Source: Hymenobacter artigasi
GTDB lineage: Bacteria > Bacteroidota > Bacteroidia > Cytophagales > Hymenobacteraceae
DNA: 64,000 bases
Assembly (NCBI RefSeq): GCF_012275535.1
Contig: NZ_JAAVTK010000001.1
Location: forward strand, 744,001-808,000
Reading direction: 5' to 3'
In this document: piece after piece, positions 17,085 through 25,500 of the stretch
How the letters are laid out: each line of letters opens with the position of its first letter
Position numbering within the stretch: the stretch's first letter is position 1
Notes under the pieces: generated by a model
Databases searched by the model: none
The model's input: the letters and a program-made list of their open reading frames with translations, nothing else
What the model was told of the DNA's origin: nothing
Position numbers and translations under genes: made by a program

Positions 17085-18098
17085 ATGGCTTCACATGCTG
17101 GTGCTTTTCCGCCGCCCACGCCGTGGCAACGGCTGATGCGGATGCTCGACACCGAGCGCAATACGATTCGCCACATCATTTGGTACGCCGTGGTGGCGGG
17201 CATCGTCAGCCTGTCGCTGCCGCTGGGCACGCAGGCCGTTTTCAACCTAGTTTCGACGGGGGCCGTGTTCGGCTCGACTTACCTGCTTATTGCCGTGGTG
17301 GTGGGCGGGGTGCTGCTGGCCAGCGTGCTGCTTATCGGGCAGCTCACGATGGTGGAAGCCATTGAGCAGCGCCTGTTTGCCAAGGCGGCCATTGAGTTTG
17401 CCTACCGCCTGCCGCGCATCAAGCCTGAAGCCCTGGAAGGCCAGAACCCGCAGGAGCTGGTGAACCGTTTTTTCGACGTGCTCACGGTGCAGAAGGGCCT
17501 CACCAAGCTGCTGATTGACCTGATGTTTGCGGGCATGCAAATCCTGTTTGGGGCGCTGGTGCTGGCGTTCTATCATCCCATTTTCATTGCCCTGGGCCTG
17601 TTCACCATCATCGCCCTCATCCTTATTTATGCCCTGAACTACCGGGGCGCGCTGCGCACCAGCATTGCCGAATCGGCCTACAAATACGAGCTGGTGGACT
17701 GGCTGGAGCAAGTGGCCGGCCGCCTGCCCGAGGTGCGCGCCAGCCACGCCCAGCAAGACGAGGCCCTGACCCGGGCCGACGAGCTGACCGCCAGCTACCT
17801 GCACGCTCGTAATGCCCACTTCCAGGTACTGAAAACGTACTACGGCTACGCTACGGCCCTGCGCACGGTGCTCACGGCGGGGCTGCTGGTGGCGGGCACG
17901 CTGTTTGTGGTGTCGCGCCAGATGACGCTGGGCCAGTTTGTGGCCGCCGAGGTCCTCATCGTCCAAATCAGCGGCTCGATTGAGAAGCTGATGACGGGCG
18001 TGGGCACCATTTTCGATATTCTGACGGGGGTGGAAAAAATGGCGGCCGTCACCGACCTGCCCCTCGACCTTAAACACGCTCCTATCGGTCATGCTTAA
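17085..18098 (+). CDS. ABC exporter transmembrane domain protein lacking an ATPase domain
   Basis: 337 residues from the ATG at 17085. It contains the type I exporter membrane fold: about five to six hydrophobic helices (for example WYAVVAGIVSLSLPLG, LLIAVVVGGVLLASVLL, MQILFGALVLAFYHPIFIALGLF, VLTAGLLVAGTLFVV), the intracellular coupling loop around residues 100-150, and the closing segment VLIVQISGSIEKLMTGVGTI. The protein stops at TGVEKMAAVTDLPLDL, the linker that normally joins the membrane part to the nucleotide-binding domain. No Walker A or ABC signature follows, in this or an overlapping frame; the next gene, HlyD, begins 8 bases before the stop. Either an ATPase acts in trans from elsewhere, or this is a degenerate or unusual exporter subunit. 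Confidence 0.8.
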   Translation: MASHAGAFPPPTPWQRLMRMLDTERNTIRHIIWYAVVAGIVSLSLPLGTQAVFNLVSTGAVFGSTYLLIAVVVGGVLLASVLLIGQLTMVEAIEQRLFAKAAIEFAYRLPRIKPEALEGQNPQELVNRFFDVLTVQKGLTKLLIDLMFAGMQILFGALVLAFYHPIFIALGLFTIIALILIYALNYRGALRTSIAESAYKYELVDWLEQVAGRLPEVRASHAQQDEALTRADELTASYLHARNAHFQVLKTYYGYATALRTVLTAGLLVAGTLFVVSRQMTLGQFVAAEVLIVQISGSIEKLMTGVGTIFDILTGVEKMAAVTDLPLDLKHAPIGHA

Positions 18099-19452
18099 TC
18101 TTTCAAACCAGCACGTACCCGAAGAAGTGTGGGAAAAGGTGCCCCGGCAGTCGCGCCCCGAGCTGCTGCGTACCAATGGCAGCCGCCGGCTGAGCCGCAT
18201 TCTGCTGGTGGTGGGCATCCTGTTTCTGATTGCGCTGTTTCTACCCTGGCGGCAGACGATTTACGGCGCGGGCTCGCTCACGGCCCTCACCCCGCAGGAC
18301 CGCCCCCAGAATGTGCAGAACCAGATTGCCGGCCGCATCGAGCACTGGAACGTGCGCGAGGGCCAGCTGGTGCGCAAGGGCGACACGCTGCTCACCATCT
18401 CCGAAATCAAGGACGAATATTTCGACCCCAACCTGCCCGAGCGTCTGAGCGAGCAGCTGGCCGCCAAGCGCGGCAACGTGGCCGCCAACGCCGCCAAAAT
18501 TGATGCCACCAACCAGCAGCTGGCCGCCCTGCGCACCACCCTGGAGGTGCAGCTCTCATCGGCCCGCAACCGCGTGGAGCAGGCCGAAAACACCTTGGCC
18601 AGCGACCGCGCCGACCTCGTGGCCGTGCAGAACTTTTACCAGACCAGCCAGGCCCGCCTGGTTCGCTATGAGGACGGCTACAAAAACGGCCTGTTCTCGC
18701 TCACCGATATCGAAACCCGCCGCCTGAAGCTTCAGGAAGACCTGGCCAAGGTGACGGCCCAGCGCAACAAGCTGGCCAGCAGCCAGCAGAGTCTGGCCAA
18801 CGCCCGCATCGAGCTGTCGAACCTGCGCGCCAAGTACGGCCAGGACCTGGCCAAAACCATGTCGGACCGCAGCTCGGCCGTATCGAGCCAGGCCAGCTCG
18901 GAGGGCGAAGTAGCCGCGCTACGCAACAAAATCGGCAACGTAATGGTCCGGCGCGGCCTCTACGTGGTGCGCGCCCCCCAAACGGGCTACATCGTGCGGG
19001 CCCTCAAGGCCGGCATCGGCGAAACCATTAAGGAGGGCGAATCTATTGCCACGCTGCAGCCCGAAGCGCCGCTGCTGGCGGCCGAGATGTACGTGCGGGC
19101 CATGGATGTGCCGCTCATTCAGCGCGGGCGGCAGGTGCGGCTGCAGTTCGATGGCTGGCCGGCCATTCAGTTTTCGGGCTGGCCCTCGGCAGCGGTGGGC
19201 ACGTTCGGCGGCTTCGTGTCGGTGATTGACGTGGTGAGCAGCGGCGGCGGCAAGTACCGCCTGCTGGTGCGCCCCGCCCAGCCCCAGGCCGGCGACAAGC
19301 GCTGGCCGCGCCAGCTGCGCCTGGGTTCGGGCGTGCAGGGCTGGGTCATTCTCGATTCGGTGCCCGTATGGTACGAAGTCTGGCGGCAGCTCAACGGCTT
19401 CCCCCCTACGCTGGACACCGAGCCCGACGTGACGCCGGTGAAAGCGAAGTAG
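18091..19452 (+). CDS. HlyD-family periplasmic adaptor (membrane fusion protein)
   Basis: 453 residues. An N-terminal cytoplasmic stretch is followed by one membrane helix (about residues 37-53, ILLVVGILFLIALFLPW), a biotinyl-lipoyl-like half motif (NQIAGRIEHWNVREGQLVRKGDTLL), a long alpha-helical hairpin (about 115-290), and the second lipoyl half (VRAPQTGYIVRALKAGIGETIKEGE) with a C-terminal beta barrel. It should link the inner-membrane exporter to TolC. It overlaps the ABC membrane gene by 8 bases, so the two are translationally coupled. Confidence 0.88.
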   Translation: MLNLSNQHVPEEVWEKVPRQSRPELLRTNGSRRLSRILLVVGILFLIALFLPWRQTIYGAGSLTALTPQDRPQNVQNQIAGRIEHWNVREGQLVRKGDTLLTISEIKDEYFDPNLPERLSEQLAAKRGNVAANAAKIDATNQQLAALRTTLEVQLSSARNRVEQAENTLASDRADLVAVQNFYQTSQARLVRYEDGYKNGLFSLTDIETRRLKLQEDLAKVTAQRNKLASSQQSLANARIELSNLRAKYGQDLAKTMSDRSSAVSSQASSEGEVAALRNKIGNVMVRRGLYVVRAPQTGYIVRALKAGIGETIKEGESIATLQPEAPLLAAEMYVRAMDVPLIQRGRQVRLQFDGWPAIQFSGWPSAAVGTFGGFVSVIDVVSSGGGKYRLLVRPAQPQAGDKRWPRQLRLGSGVQGWVILDSVPVWYEVWRQLNGFPPTLDTEPDVTPVKAK

Positions 19453-19482
19453 GGGTGTTCGACTGGCAAAGCCGGCTTGGCG

Positions 19483-19640
19483 TTCACCTCACCCCTACCG
19501 GGCACGGCCCCTAGCCCCCTCTCCCGCGGAGAGGGGGGACTAGTTTCTAGCATTAGCCTAGTTGTTTTGAACGCTAATAGTTTAGAAACTAATACTAGTT
19601 CCCCCTCTCCACGGGAGAGGGGGCTAGGGGGTGAGGTGAA
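19483..19640. repeat. Imperfect inverted repeat (GGAGAGGGGG...TGAGGTG family)
   Basis: TTCACCTCACCCC near 19483 pairs with the segment ending GGGGTGAGGTGAA at 19640; inner arms with ACTAGTTTCTA/TAGAAACTA also pair with small insertions. It fills the gap between hlyD and tolC and shares its arm sequence with the repeat at 45952-46132. Confidence 0.8.
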
Positions 19641-19673
19641 CCGGTCGCGCAATAAGAATTTCTATAAATCAAG

Positions 19674-21218
19674 ATGTTATCCATCATATCCAATAAGCTT
19701 CTCCACCCCCAACGCTGCCGCCACTGGCTGCTTTGGCTGCTACTGGCCGCCTGCACCACCCCGGCCTTCGCCCAAACCCCTACCCTGCCCGAACGCCGTG
19801 CGGGGCTGGAAAAAGCGCCCCTGCAAACTACGCAGCTGAGCATCGCTGCGCCCGGCGACACGGCGCGGGTATTCTCGCTCCAAAACCTGGCCGATTTGGT
19901 ATTTGCCAACCACCCCATCGTGAAGCAGGCAGCCCTGCTCAGCGATGAGGCCCGCAGCCAGGTATTGCAGGCCCGGGGCGGCTTCGACCCCAAGCTGGGG
20001 GCCGATTTCCACCGCAAGCAGTTTGGTGGCACCGACTACTACAACAACTGGGGCAATGAGTTGAAAATCCCGCTCTGGCCCGGCGGCATCGACCTGAAAG
20101 CCAGTTACGACCGTTACGTGGGCACCTACGTAAACCCCGAAAGCCGCACTTCCGGCCAAGGCTTAGCTGGTATCGGCCTATCGGTGCCTATCGGGGCGGG
20201 GCTGCTGATTGACGCCCGCCGCAGCACCCTGCGCCAAGCTCGTGTGCTGCAAGGCGCTGCCGAAGCCGAGCGCGTGAAGCAGATAAACGAAGTGTGGCTG
20301 CAGGCCGCCAAAGACTACTGGAACTGGTACTACACCTTCCGGCAGGCCGCCCTTATTGAGGAAGGCGTGGCGCTGGCCGACCGGCGCTTCCGGGGCACCG
20401 CCCGCCGCGCCCAGATTGGCGACCAGGCCCCCATCGATTCGGTAGAGGCCCAGATTACCGTGCAGGACCGCCAGGTGCAGGCCGAGCAGCTGCGCGTAGA
20501 CCTGCAAAACGCCCGCCTCATCCTCTCCAACCACCTCTGGACGCCCGCCGGCCAGCCCGCCGAGCTGCCCGCTTACGCCATTCCCCAGGTACCATCGCTC
20601 GACAGTGTGAGCCGCGCCGAGCTGGCCCGCCTCGCCGATTTTGCCGCCGCCCAGCACCCCACGCTGCGCAAGCTCGAAGCCAAAATCAGCCAGCTGGGCA
20701 TTGAGGAGCGATACCGGCGCGAAATGCTGAAGCCCAAGCTCAACGTGAGCGGCGTGCTGCTGAGCCAGGGCAATTTTTACCAGTCGGAAGTGCCCGCCGC
20801 CTACAATTTCGGCCGCGACAACTACAAGGTGGGCGTCGATTTTGCCTTCCCGCTGTTTCTGCGGGCCGAGCGTGGCAAGCTGCAATACACCCGCATTCAG
20901 GTGAAGGAAGTGGCCCTGGAGCGTCAGCAGAGCCAGCGCACCATCGTCACGCAGGTCAACACCGTGTTCAATACCCTGCGGGCCTACGAGCGCCAGCTGG
21001 CCCTGCAGGCCCAAACCATTGCCAACCAGCGCCTTTTATTGCAAGCAGAGCTGCAAAAGTTTGAGTTGGGCGAAAGTACCATCTTCCTCATCAACGCCCG
21101 CGAAACCAAGCTTATCGACCTGCGCATTAAGCAGGAAAGCCTACGGGCCAGCTACGAGAAGTCGCGGGCCGAGCTGTACTACTACGCCGGCATGCAGTCG
21201 CTGGCGGCGGCCCGGTAG
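19674..21218 (+). CDS. TolC-family outer-membrane efflux protein
   Basis: 514 residues. The signal region ends AFAQT (about residue 35), then come two TolC repeats of long helices with a duplicated pattern; FSLQNLADLVFANHPIVKQA opens the first. The typical second-half motif QLALQAQTIANQRLLLQAELQKFELGEST is present as a helical region around 440-470. It forms the trimeric outer-membrane channel for the ABC/HlyD unit upstream; the 221-base gap holds an inverted repeat but no terminator-like T-run, so it may still be co-transcribed. Confidence 0.88.
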   Translation: MLSIISNKLLHPQRCRHWLLWLLLAACTTPAFAQTPTLPERRAGLEKAPLQTTQLSIAAPGDTARVFSLQNLADLVFANHPIVKQAALLSDEARSQVLQARGGFDPKLGADFHRKQFGGTDYYNNWGNELKIPLWPGGIDLKASYDRYVGTYVNPESRTSGQGLAGIGLSVPIGAGLLIDARRSTLRQARVLQGAAEAERVKQINEVWLQAAKDYWNWYYTFRQAALIEEGVALADRRFRGTARRAQIGDQAPIDSVEAQITVQDRQVQAEQLRVDLQNARLILSNHLWTPAGQPAELPAYAIPQVPSLDSVSRAELARLADFAAAQHPTLRKLEAKISQLGIEERYRREMLKPKLNVSGVLLSQGNFYQSEVPAAYNFGRDNYKVGVDFAFPLFLRAERGKLQYTRIQVKEVALERQQSQRTIVTQVNTVFNTLRAYERQLALQAQTIANQRLLLQAELQKFELGESTIFLINARETKLIDLRIKQESLRASYEKSRAELYYYAGMQSLAAAR

Positions 21219-21480
21219 GTCGGCGGTGGGCACGCACGCCATCCAGGGCCGAATTATTGGTTTTACGGTTTTTGTTGGGACTGGGCAATTAGCCTGTCCG
21301 GCTGCCCGTAGGGTGCTGACAGGCTTTTCAGGTATCGGGCATCAGGTGGTAAAGAGTAGTGAGTGAGCCTGATAAGCAGGACGACGAAACTTTGGTCGTA
21401 TTATTGAAGTATGCGCTGCGCTAACCTCGGTGTTAGTCAGTTAATTGAATTAATCCAATAATAAACCAACCGATAGACGT

Positions 21481-22320
21481 ATGAAATACTCCGGTCTCCT
21501 GCCGTTTGCCTGCGCCGCCCTGCTGGGCCTAGCCGGTTGCTCAAAAACTTCCGAAAACGCTGATACCGCCAAGCTGGAAGTGCGGCTGACGGATGCCCCG
21601 GGCGACTTTCAGAGCGTGGTGCTCGACGTGCGTCAGGTGGAAGTGCACCTCAAGGATGAGGGCAACCCGGACGGCTGGAAAACCCTCGGCTTCAGCCCGC
21701 AGGTTATTAACGTGCTCGACTACGTGAACGGCCGCTCGGCCCTGCTGGTGAGCGACGATTTCGCCCCCGGCGACCTTAAGGAAATCCGACTCATTCTGGG
21801 GCCCAATAGCTACGTGATAGGCCGCGACGGCCAGCAGTACGACCTGAAAACGCCCAGCGGCCAGACCTCGGGCGTGAAGCTGAAACTAGACAAAGCCACC
21901 CTGAAAACCCGCGAAACCTTTCAGCTGCTGCTCGATTTCGACGTGGCCAAATCCGTAGTGGAGCGCGGTGGCTGGAAGCCCGGCAACGACAAAAAAGAGC
22001 GTTACCTACTCAAGCCCGTTATTCGGGTAGTTGCGCAGGACCTGCGCGGCGGCATCAGTGGCACGGTGAGCCCGGCGGCGGCCCGCCCCCAGATTCTGGC
22101 CATCCGCAGCACCATCCTTGGCCCCGATACGGTAAGCACTTCGGCCGATGTCTCGGGTGCCTACCAGATTGGCGGCTTGCCATCGGGTACCTACCGCGTC
22201 GAATATTTCCCCAGCACCACGGCTCCCACGGGCCAGGCAGCCTACCGCAACGTGGTGCGTACCGGCGTAACGGTGGTGAACGACCAGGTAACGACGCTGG
22301 GTACGACCAGCCTCAACTAG
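21481..22320 (+). CDS. DUF4382 lipoprotein with C-terminal carboxypeptidase-regulatory-like domain
   Basis: 279 residues. The signal peptide ends LAGC (Cys20). A DUF4382 domain follows (KLEVRLTDAPGDFQSVVLDVRQVEVH to about residue 185), then an Ig-like segment GGISGTVSPAAARPQILAI...SGAYQIGGLPSGTYRVEY. DUF4382 lipoproteins are common in Bacteroidota and are surface or periplasmic; their role is unknown. The 262-base gap upstream (21219-21480) is unassigned. A perfect terminator follows. Confidence 0.85.
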   Translation: MKYSGLLPFACAALLGLAGCSKTSENADTAKLEVRLTDAPGDFQSVVLDVRQVEVHLKDEGNPDGWKTLGFSPQVINVLDYVNGRSALLVSDDFAPGDLKEIRLILGPNSYVIGRDGQQYDLKTPSGQTSGVKLKLDKATLKTRETFQLLLDFDVAKSVVERGGWKPGNDKKERYLLKPVIRVVAQDLRGGISGTVSPAAARPQILAIRSTILGPDTVSTSADVSGAYQIGGLPSGTYRVEYFPSTTAPTGQAAYRNVVRTGVTVVNDQVTTLGTTSLN

Positions 22321-22374
22321 ACCACTGATTTTAGCGGATTTGGCTACGCCGACCTTCGGTTCACGGATTTTGTA
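22321..22374. repeat. Single relative of the ACCACTGATT...CACGGATTTTGT repeat
   Basis: Starts ACCACTGATTTTAGCGGATT directly after the stop codon and ends TCACGGATTTTGTAG, matching one arm of the repeat at 9539-9701 with an insertion in the middle. Confidence 0.6.
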
Positions 22375-22386
22375 GTCGGCTAAACC

Positions 22387-22418
22387 AAAAGAGGCGGCCC
22401 CATGGGGCCGCCTCTTTT
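22387..22418. terminator. Perfect 32-base palindromic terminator
   Basis: AAAAGAGGCGGCCCCA and its exact complement meet at 22402/22403, with A- and T-runs at the ends; works in both directions. Confidence 0.92.
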
Positions 22419-22436
22419 ATTCGTTATAATGAAGGT

Positions 22437-22631
22437 TAGGACTTACGCACTCCCAGCCCCGTAGGGGCGACATATCGATAGTAACCGAGGGATAATGCGA
22501 CTCTAAAGCCCCGTAGGGGCGACACTCGCCAGGCGATTCGCCGAGTGTCGCCCCTACGGGGCTTCTTGTTCAACATCAGCTAGTTACTACCGATATGCTG
22601 CCCCTGCGGGGCTGAGCGTGCGTAAGTCCTA
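22437..22631. repeat. Nested intergenic palindrome with GCCCCGTAGGGGCGACA modules
   Basis: The outer arms begin TAGGACTTACGCAC (22437) and end GTGCGTAAGTCCTA (22631). Inside them a GCCCCGTAGGGGCGACATATCG module pairs imperfectly with CGATATGCTGCCCCTGCGGGGC. The centre has a perfect 23-base stem, 22506-22528 with 22542-22564. This fills the 323-base gap 22321-22643 together with the terminator before it; no gene is seen there. Confidence 0.85.
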
Positions 22632-22643
22632 AAGGTATTGTGG

Positions 22644-23174
22644 CTATGCCGGCTGAACTGCCGGCTTGGTGCCGAAAGCGGCATCCTGCTGTTTCGCGGC
22701 CACAATCTGCTGCACCAGCTGCTCCGGCGTGGCTGTGATGGACAGTTTTAGGGCATAGGCCGGGCGCTCCAGCGTGGCCAGTTGCGAGTCGAGCATTTCG
22801 GGGTGCATGTAGTGGCCTTTGCGGCCGCCCATGCGTTCGAGCAGCAGCTCGCGGGGGCCGTCCAGAAACACCCAGTGGATGGGGCTACTCACGCCGCTTT
22901 GCAGGGTGGTGCGGTAGCTTTCCTTCAGGGCCGAGCAGGCCAGGATGGCCCCGCCGGTGGCTTCCCACTGGCCCAGGTTGGTGGCCAGGGTAGCCAGCCA
23001 GCCGCGCCGGTCGTCGTCGGTGAGCGGGATATTGTGGCTCATCTTATCGATGTTGGCGGCCGGGTGGAAGTCGTCGGCATCGTAGAACGGTAGCCCGAAC
23101 GGCGGTGCCAGCTCCTGGCCCACCGTGGTTTTGCCGCAGCCCGAAACGCCCATGATGATGCAGACCATACCCAA
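22644..23174 (-). CDS. gntK: Gluconokinase
   Basis: 176 residues. It phosphorylates gluconate to 6-phosphogluconate for the pentose-phosphate or Entner-Doudoroff route in the cytoplasm. Visible features are Walker A GVSGCGKTT (residues 9-17), the gluconate-kinase segments FYDADDFHPAANIDKMSHNIPLTDDDR (pattern around 31-57), ACSALKESYR and GHYMHPEMLDSQLATLE. A second in-frame ATG two codons later is an equally good start. DinB is 24 bases upstream on the same strand. No gluconate transporter or regulator is next to it. Confidence 0.92.
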   Translation of the reverse strand: MGMVCIIMGVSGCGKTTVGQELAPPFGLPFYDADDFHPAANIDKMSHNIPLTDDDRRGWLATLATNLGQWEATGGAILACSALKESYRTTLQSGVSSPIHWVFLDGPRELLLERMGGRKGHYMHPEMLDSQLATLERPAYALKLSITATPEQLVQQIVAAKQQDAAFGTKPAVQPA

Positions 23175-23198
23175 AGATTAAGGTGAAAAGAGGAAAGC

Positions 23199-23690
23199 TT
23201 ACAGCTGCGGCTGCACCTGCCCGCTCATTTCGCGGCAGTAGGTGATAAAGTCGGAATTGACGGGCTCCAGGCCGCCTTCGCGCATTTTGGTGGCCACCTG
23301 GCCGCGGTGGTAGGTGGCGTGCATCACGGCGTGGGTCAGGATGTCGCTCACCTGCGAGTCGAAGGCGTCGCCCTGCGAGTTGGTGTACTGAATGTGGCGG
23401 GTCAGCTCGGCCTCGTCAGTGGTCTCGCACAGCTGCGCGAAGCGGGCCGACGTTTGCTCGTGCCAGTGGTGCAGGCCGGCCAGGTCGTGCTCCTGCCACA
23501 CTTTCAGCGGGCTTGGGGTGCCGGAGAGGCGGGCAATCCAGATGGCCTGGGCATTGATAAGGTGGCTGAAGATGCGCAGGGCCGGCTGGGGAGCCTCCTG
23601 GCCGGCGGCTACGGATGAATCGAGGCGGCGCAGCAGGGTTTCATTGGCCCAGACGTTGAAAGCGCCGAGCTTGGCAATCGTGTTAATCAT
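23199..23690 (-). CDS. DinB-family putative metal-dependent protein
   Basis: 163 residues, four-helix-bundle DinB/YfiT fold. The three-His metal site is visible as H43 (FSHLINAQ), H124 and H128 (HAVMHATYHRGQVATKMR). Such proteins include thiol-dependent transferases and stress-induced proteins of unknown reaction; the substrate cannot be told from sequence. It lies 24 bases upstream of gluconokinase, so the pair may be one unit. Confidence 0.85.
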   Translation of the reverse strand: MINTIAKLGAFNVWANETLLRRLDSSVAAGQEAPQPALRIFSHLINAQAIWIARLSGTPSPLKVWQEHDLAGLHHWHEQTSARFAQLCETTDEAELTRHIQYTNSQGDAFDSQVSDILTHAVMHATYHRGQVATKMREGGLEPVNSDFITYCREMSGQVQPQL

Positions 23691-23692
23691 AA

Positions 23693-23798
23693 TGAGTTAA
23701 GAGTTAAAAGTTAGGAGTTAAGAGTTGTGAGTTGAAGTCACGACTTGTCCAACCGACAACTCCTAACTCTTAACTCTCAACTCTTAACTCCTAACTCT
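23693..23798. repeat. Low-complexity inverted repeat of GAGTTAAGAGTTA units
   Basis: Units of the type GAGTTAAGAGTTAxxAGTTAGGA from 23693 pair with AACTCCTAACTCTTAACTC units up to 23798. The right arm touches the stop codon of the minus-strand lipoprotein; read on that strand it is rich in stop codons. Confidence 0.8.
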
Positions 23799-24255
23799 AC
23801 CGTGGGTCTTGCCAGACCACTTTTTCGTTGGATTTGTTTTTTTCGAAATCGGGGCATTTGCCGTCGCCCTTGCCGGTGATGCCGCCATCGGGCTGGCAGA
23901 TGAGCTTGCCTTTCGTATCGAAGACCTGCGAGTACTGGTCGCAGCACGGGGCCGACTGGTAGTACACGGTTTTGCCCTCGTACTGGTAGCGCAGAATGCG
24001 GGTGATGGGGTTGCGCTTGCGCTCAGCCAGCACGGCGGCAATGCGCGCCTTCAGCCACTGCGGGCGGGCAGTGGTGTCCGATTCGGGCACGTAGCGGCTC
24101 ACGGGGTCCACTGTGTTGGCACTGGTGGGGGCGGGCGTGTCGGTGCCCGATACGCTGCCGCTGGCCGGCGGCGTGGTGGGCGTGGTCACGCTCACCTGCT
24201 GGTGGGCGCAGGCTGACGTGAGAAGCAAAGCGGCAGCAAAAGAGAGCAAGCGCAT
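23797..24255 (-). CDS. Small lipoprotein (DUF6970-like)
   Basis: 152 residues. The signal peptide ends TSAC (Cys16). A Thr/Pro/Ser-rich linker (about 20-55) is followed by a compact domain with VYYQSAPCCDQYSQVFDTKGKLICQPDGG (pattern around 97-125) and GKGDGKCPDF. The CC...C...C arrangement and PDGGxxGKGDGxCPDF match the short lipoproteins I recall as DUF6970 in Bacteroidota. The function is unknown; it is probably periplasmic or on the outer membrane. The paired cysteines suggest disulfides or metal binding. Confidence 0.75.
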   Translation of the reverse strand: MRLLSFAAALLLTSACAHQQVSVTTPTTPPASGSVSGTDTPAPTSANTVDPVSRYVPESDTTARPQWLKARIAAVLAERKRNPITRILRYQYEGKTVYYQSAPCCDQYSQVFDTKGKLICQPDGGITGKGDGKCPDFEKNKSNEKVVWQDPR

Positions 24256-24344
24256 AGGATTTAAAAAAGAAGCGGGGCAGGCCCCCAGGCGGGGGCTGCT
24301 ATGGGTACGCCCGGCGCGGCCAATAGTTGAGCTGCGGCCCGTAA

Positions 24345-24752
24345 TCAGGCATTAAAAAAGTGAGGCCCGAACACCAGCGCCCCCACCACCAGCGCCCCCA
24401 GCGCGGCCAGCAGCACCGCGCCGGCGGCCACGTCCTTGGCCTTGCCAGCCAGCGGATGGTAGGCAGGCGAAACTAAATCGGTGAGGGCTTCGATGGCGGT
24501 ATTCACCAGCTCGGCGGCCCACACGCTGGCCACCGAAATGGCCACCAGCGCCCATTCCAGGCGCGTGATGCCGCAGTAAAACCCCAGCCCGATAGCCACC
24601 ACGGTAGCCAGCGCGTGAAACCGCAGATGCACTTCGGAGCGCAGCGCGCTCCACACGCCGCGCCCGGCGTGGCCGAAGCTGGCCACGCGCCGCCGCCACA
24701 GCCCTTCGGGGGGGCGCAGCTGGTTCGAAGCCGGTGCGTTAAGCTCAGCCAC
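24345..24752 (-). CDS. dgkA: Diacylglycerol/undecaprenol kinase
   Basis: 135 residues, small trimeric membrane kinase. The signature ELVNTAIEALTDLVS and the following KAKDVAAGAVLL (residues about 80-115) are those of the DgkA/undecaprenol kinase family. Three membrane helices are visible (about 45-62, 68-82, 110-130). In Gram-negatives it recycles diacylglycerol; the Gram-positive-type sequence often phosphorylates undecaprenol instead. It overlaps the upstream GNAT gene by 8 bases. Confidence 0.9.
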   Translation of the reverse strand: MAELNAPASNQLRPPEGLWRRRVASFGHAGRGVWSALRSEVHLRFHALATVVAIGLGFYCGITRLEWALVAISVASVWAAELVNTAIEALTDLVSPAYHPLAGKAKDVAAGAVLLAALGALVVGALVFGPHFFNA

Positions 24753-25338
24753 GGATGTCGAAATCGTTGAAAACAGTCGTGCGCAGGCCCGACCACTCAG
24801 GCCGGATAATGCTGAAAATGACCGTATCGCGCCGCACGCCGCCCTGCGTGAGGCGGTGGCTGCGCAAGGTGCCCTCCTCGGTAGCGCCCATGCGGGCCAT
24901 GGCTGTGCGCGATTTATCGTTGCGCGAGTCCGTTTCCAGCTCCACCCGCTCGCAGCCCAGCGTGTCGAACGCGTAGCTGAGCAGCAGGTGCTTGCAGGCC
25001 CGGTTCAGGCCCGAGCGCTGGAACTTGGTGCCCACCCAGGTGTAGCCGATGCTCAGGCGCTGGTCGCCCTCCACTACGCTGTAGTAGCTGGTGCTGCCGG
25101 CCAGCTCGCCGGTTTCGCGGTCGATGATGGCGAAGGGGTAGCGCAGGCCCTGCTCGCGGGCTTCCACGGCCTGGCGCAGGTAAGCGGCCAGGCTCACGGC
25201 ATCGTCGCCCCGCGTGAGGGTGTACTTCCAGATGTCGGCATCAAAAGCGACGGCTTTGAGGGCTTCGAAATCGGTGAGCTCAAGCGGGCGCAGCCGAACG
25301 CGGTTGTTTTCGAGAACTACTTGAGCAGAGAAATCCAT
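24745..25338 (-). CDS. GNAT-family N-acetyltransferase (RimJ/RimL type)
   Basis: 197 residues from the ATG at 25336-25338 (MDFSAQVVLENNRVRLRPL). It shows the RimJ-like layout: VRLRPLELTDFEALKAV, a SIGYTWVGTKFQRSGLN acetyl-CoA loop, and FDTLGCERVELETDSRNDKSRTAMARMGA. The substrate could be a ribosomal-protein N-terminus or a small amine. It overlaps dgkA by 8 bases, so the two are translationally coupled. A longer reading to 25416 runs into the inverted repeat and is rejected. Confidence 0.88.
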   Translation of the reverse strand: MDFSAQVVLENNRVRLRPLELTDFEALKAVAFDADIWKYTLTRGDDAVSLAAYLRQAVEAREQGLRYPFAIIDRETGELAGSTSYYSVVEGDQRLSIGYTWVGTKFQRSGLNRACKHLLLSYAFDTLGCERVELETDSRNDKSRTAMARMGATEEGTLRSHRLTQGGVRRDTVIFSIIRPEWSGLRTTVFNDFDIRG

Positions 25339-25361
25339 GGGAATCGAGTTGTTGATTGGTG

Positions 25362-25500
25362 GCCGAAAACCGTTTGTCATCCTGAGCCTGCGAAGGACCT
25401 TATCACGGCCAAACAATTAGCAGTGAATAAATTGATTGCTGCGCTTCGTGCTACCGTGATAAGGTTCTTCGCAGGCTCAAGATGACAAACGGTTTTCGGC
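25362..25500. repeat. Inverted repeat, 47-base arms (GTCATnCnGAGC family)
   Basis: Arms 25362-25408 and 25454-25500 differ at 2 of 47 positions; the loop is 45 bases. It lies between the GNAT start and the fumC stop, and its last base is the first base of the fumC stop triplet. The core CATCCTGAGC...GAAGGACCTTATCA matches the repeat at 33196. Confidence 0.93.

Noticed and set aside
18090..18900. Frameshifted ATPase domain after the ABC membrane gene
   Set aside because: The only convincing coding frame is HlyD; no Walker A, signature or Walker B in the other frames.
22437..22631. CRISPR-like array of CCCCGTAGGGGCGACA units
   Set aside because: Units are in inverted pairs with irregular spacing and are part of a palindrome, not direct repeats with spacers.
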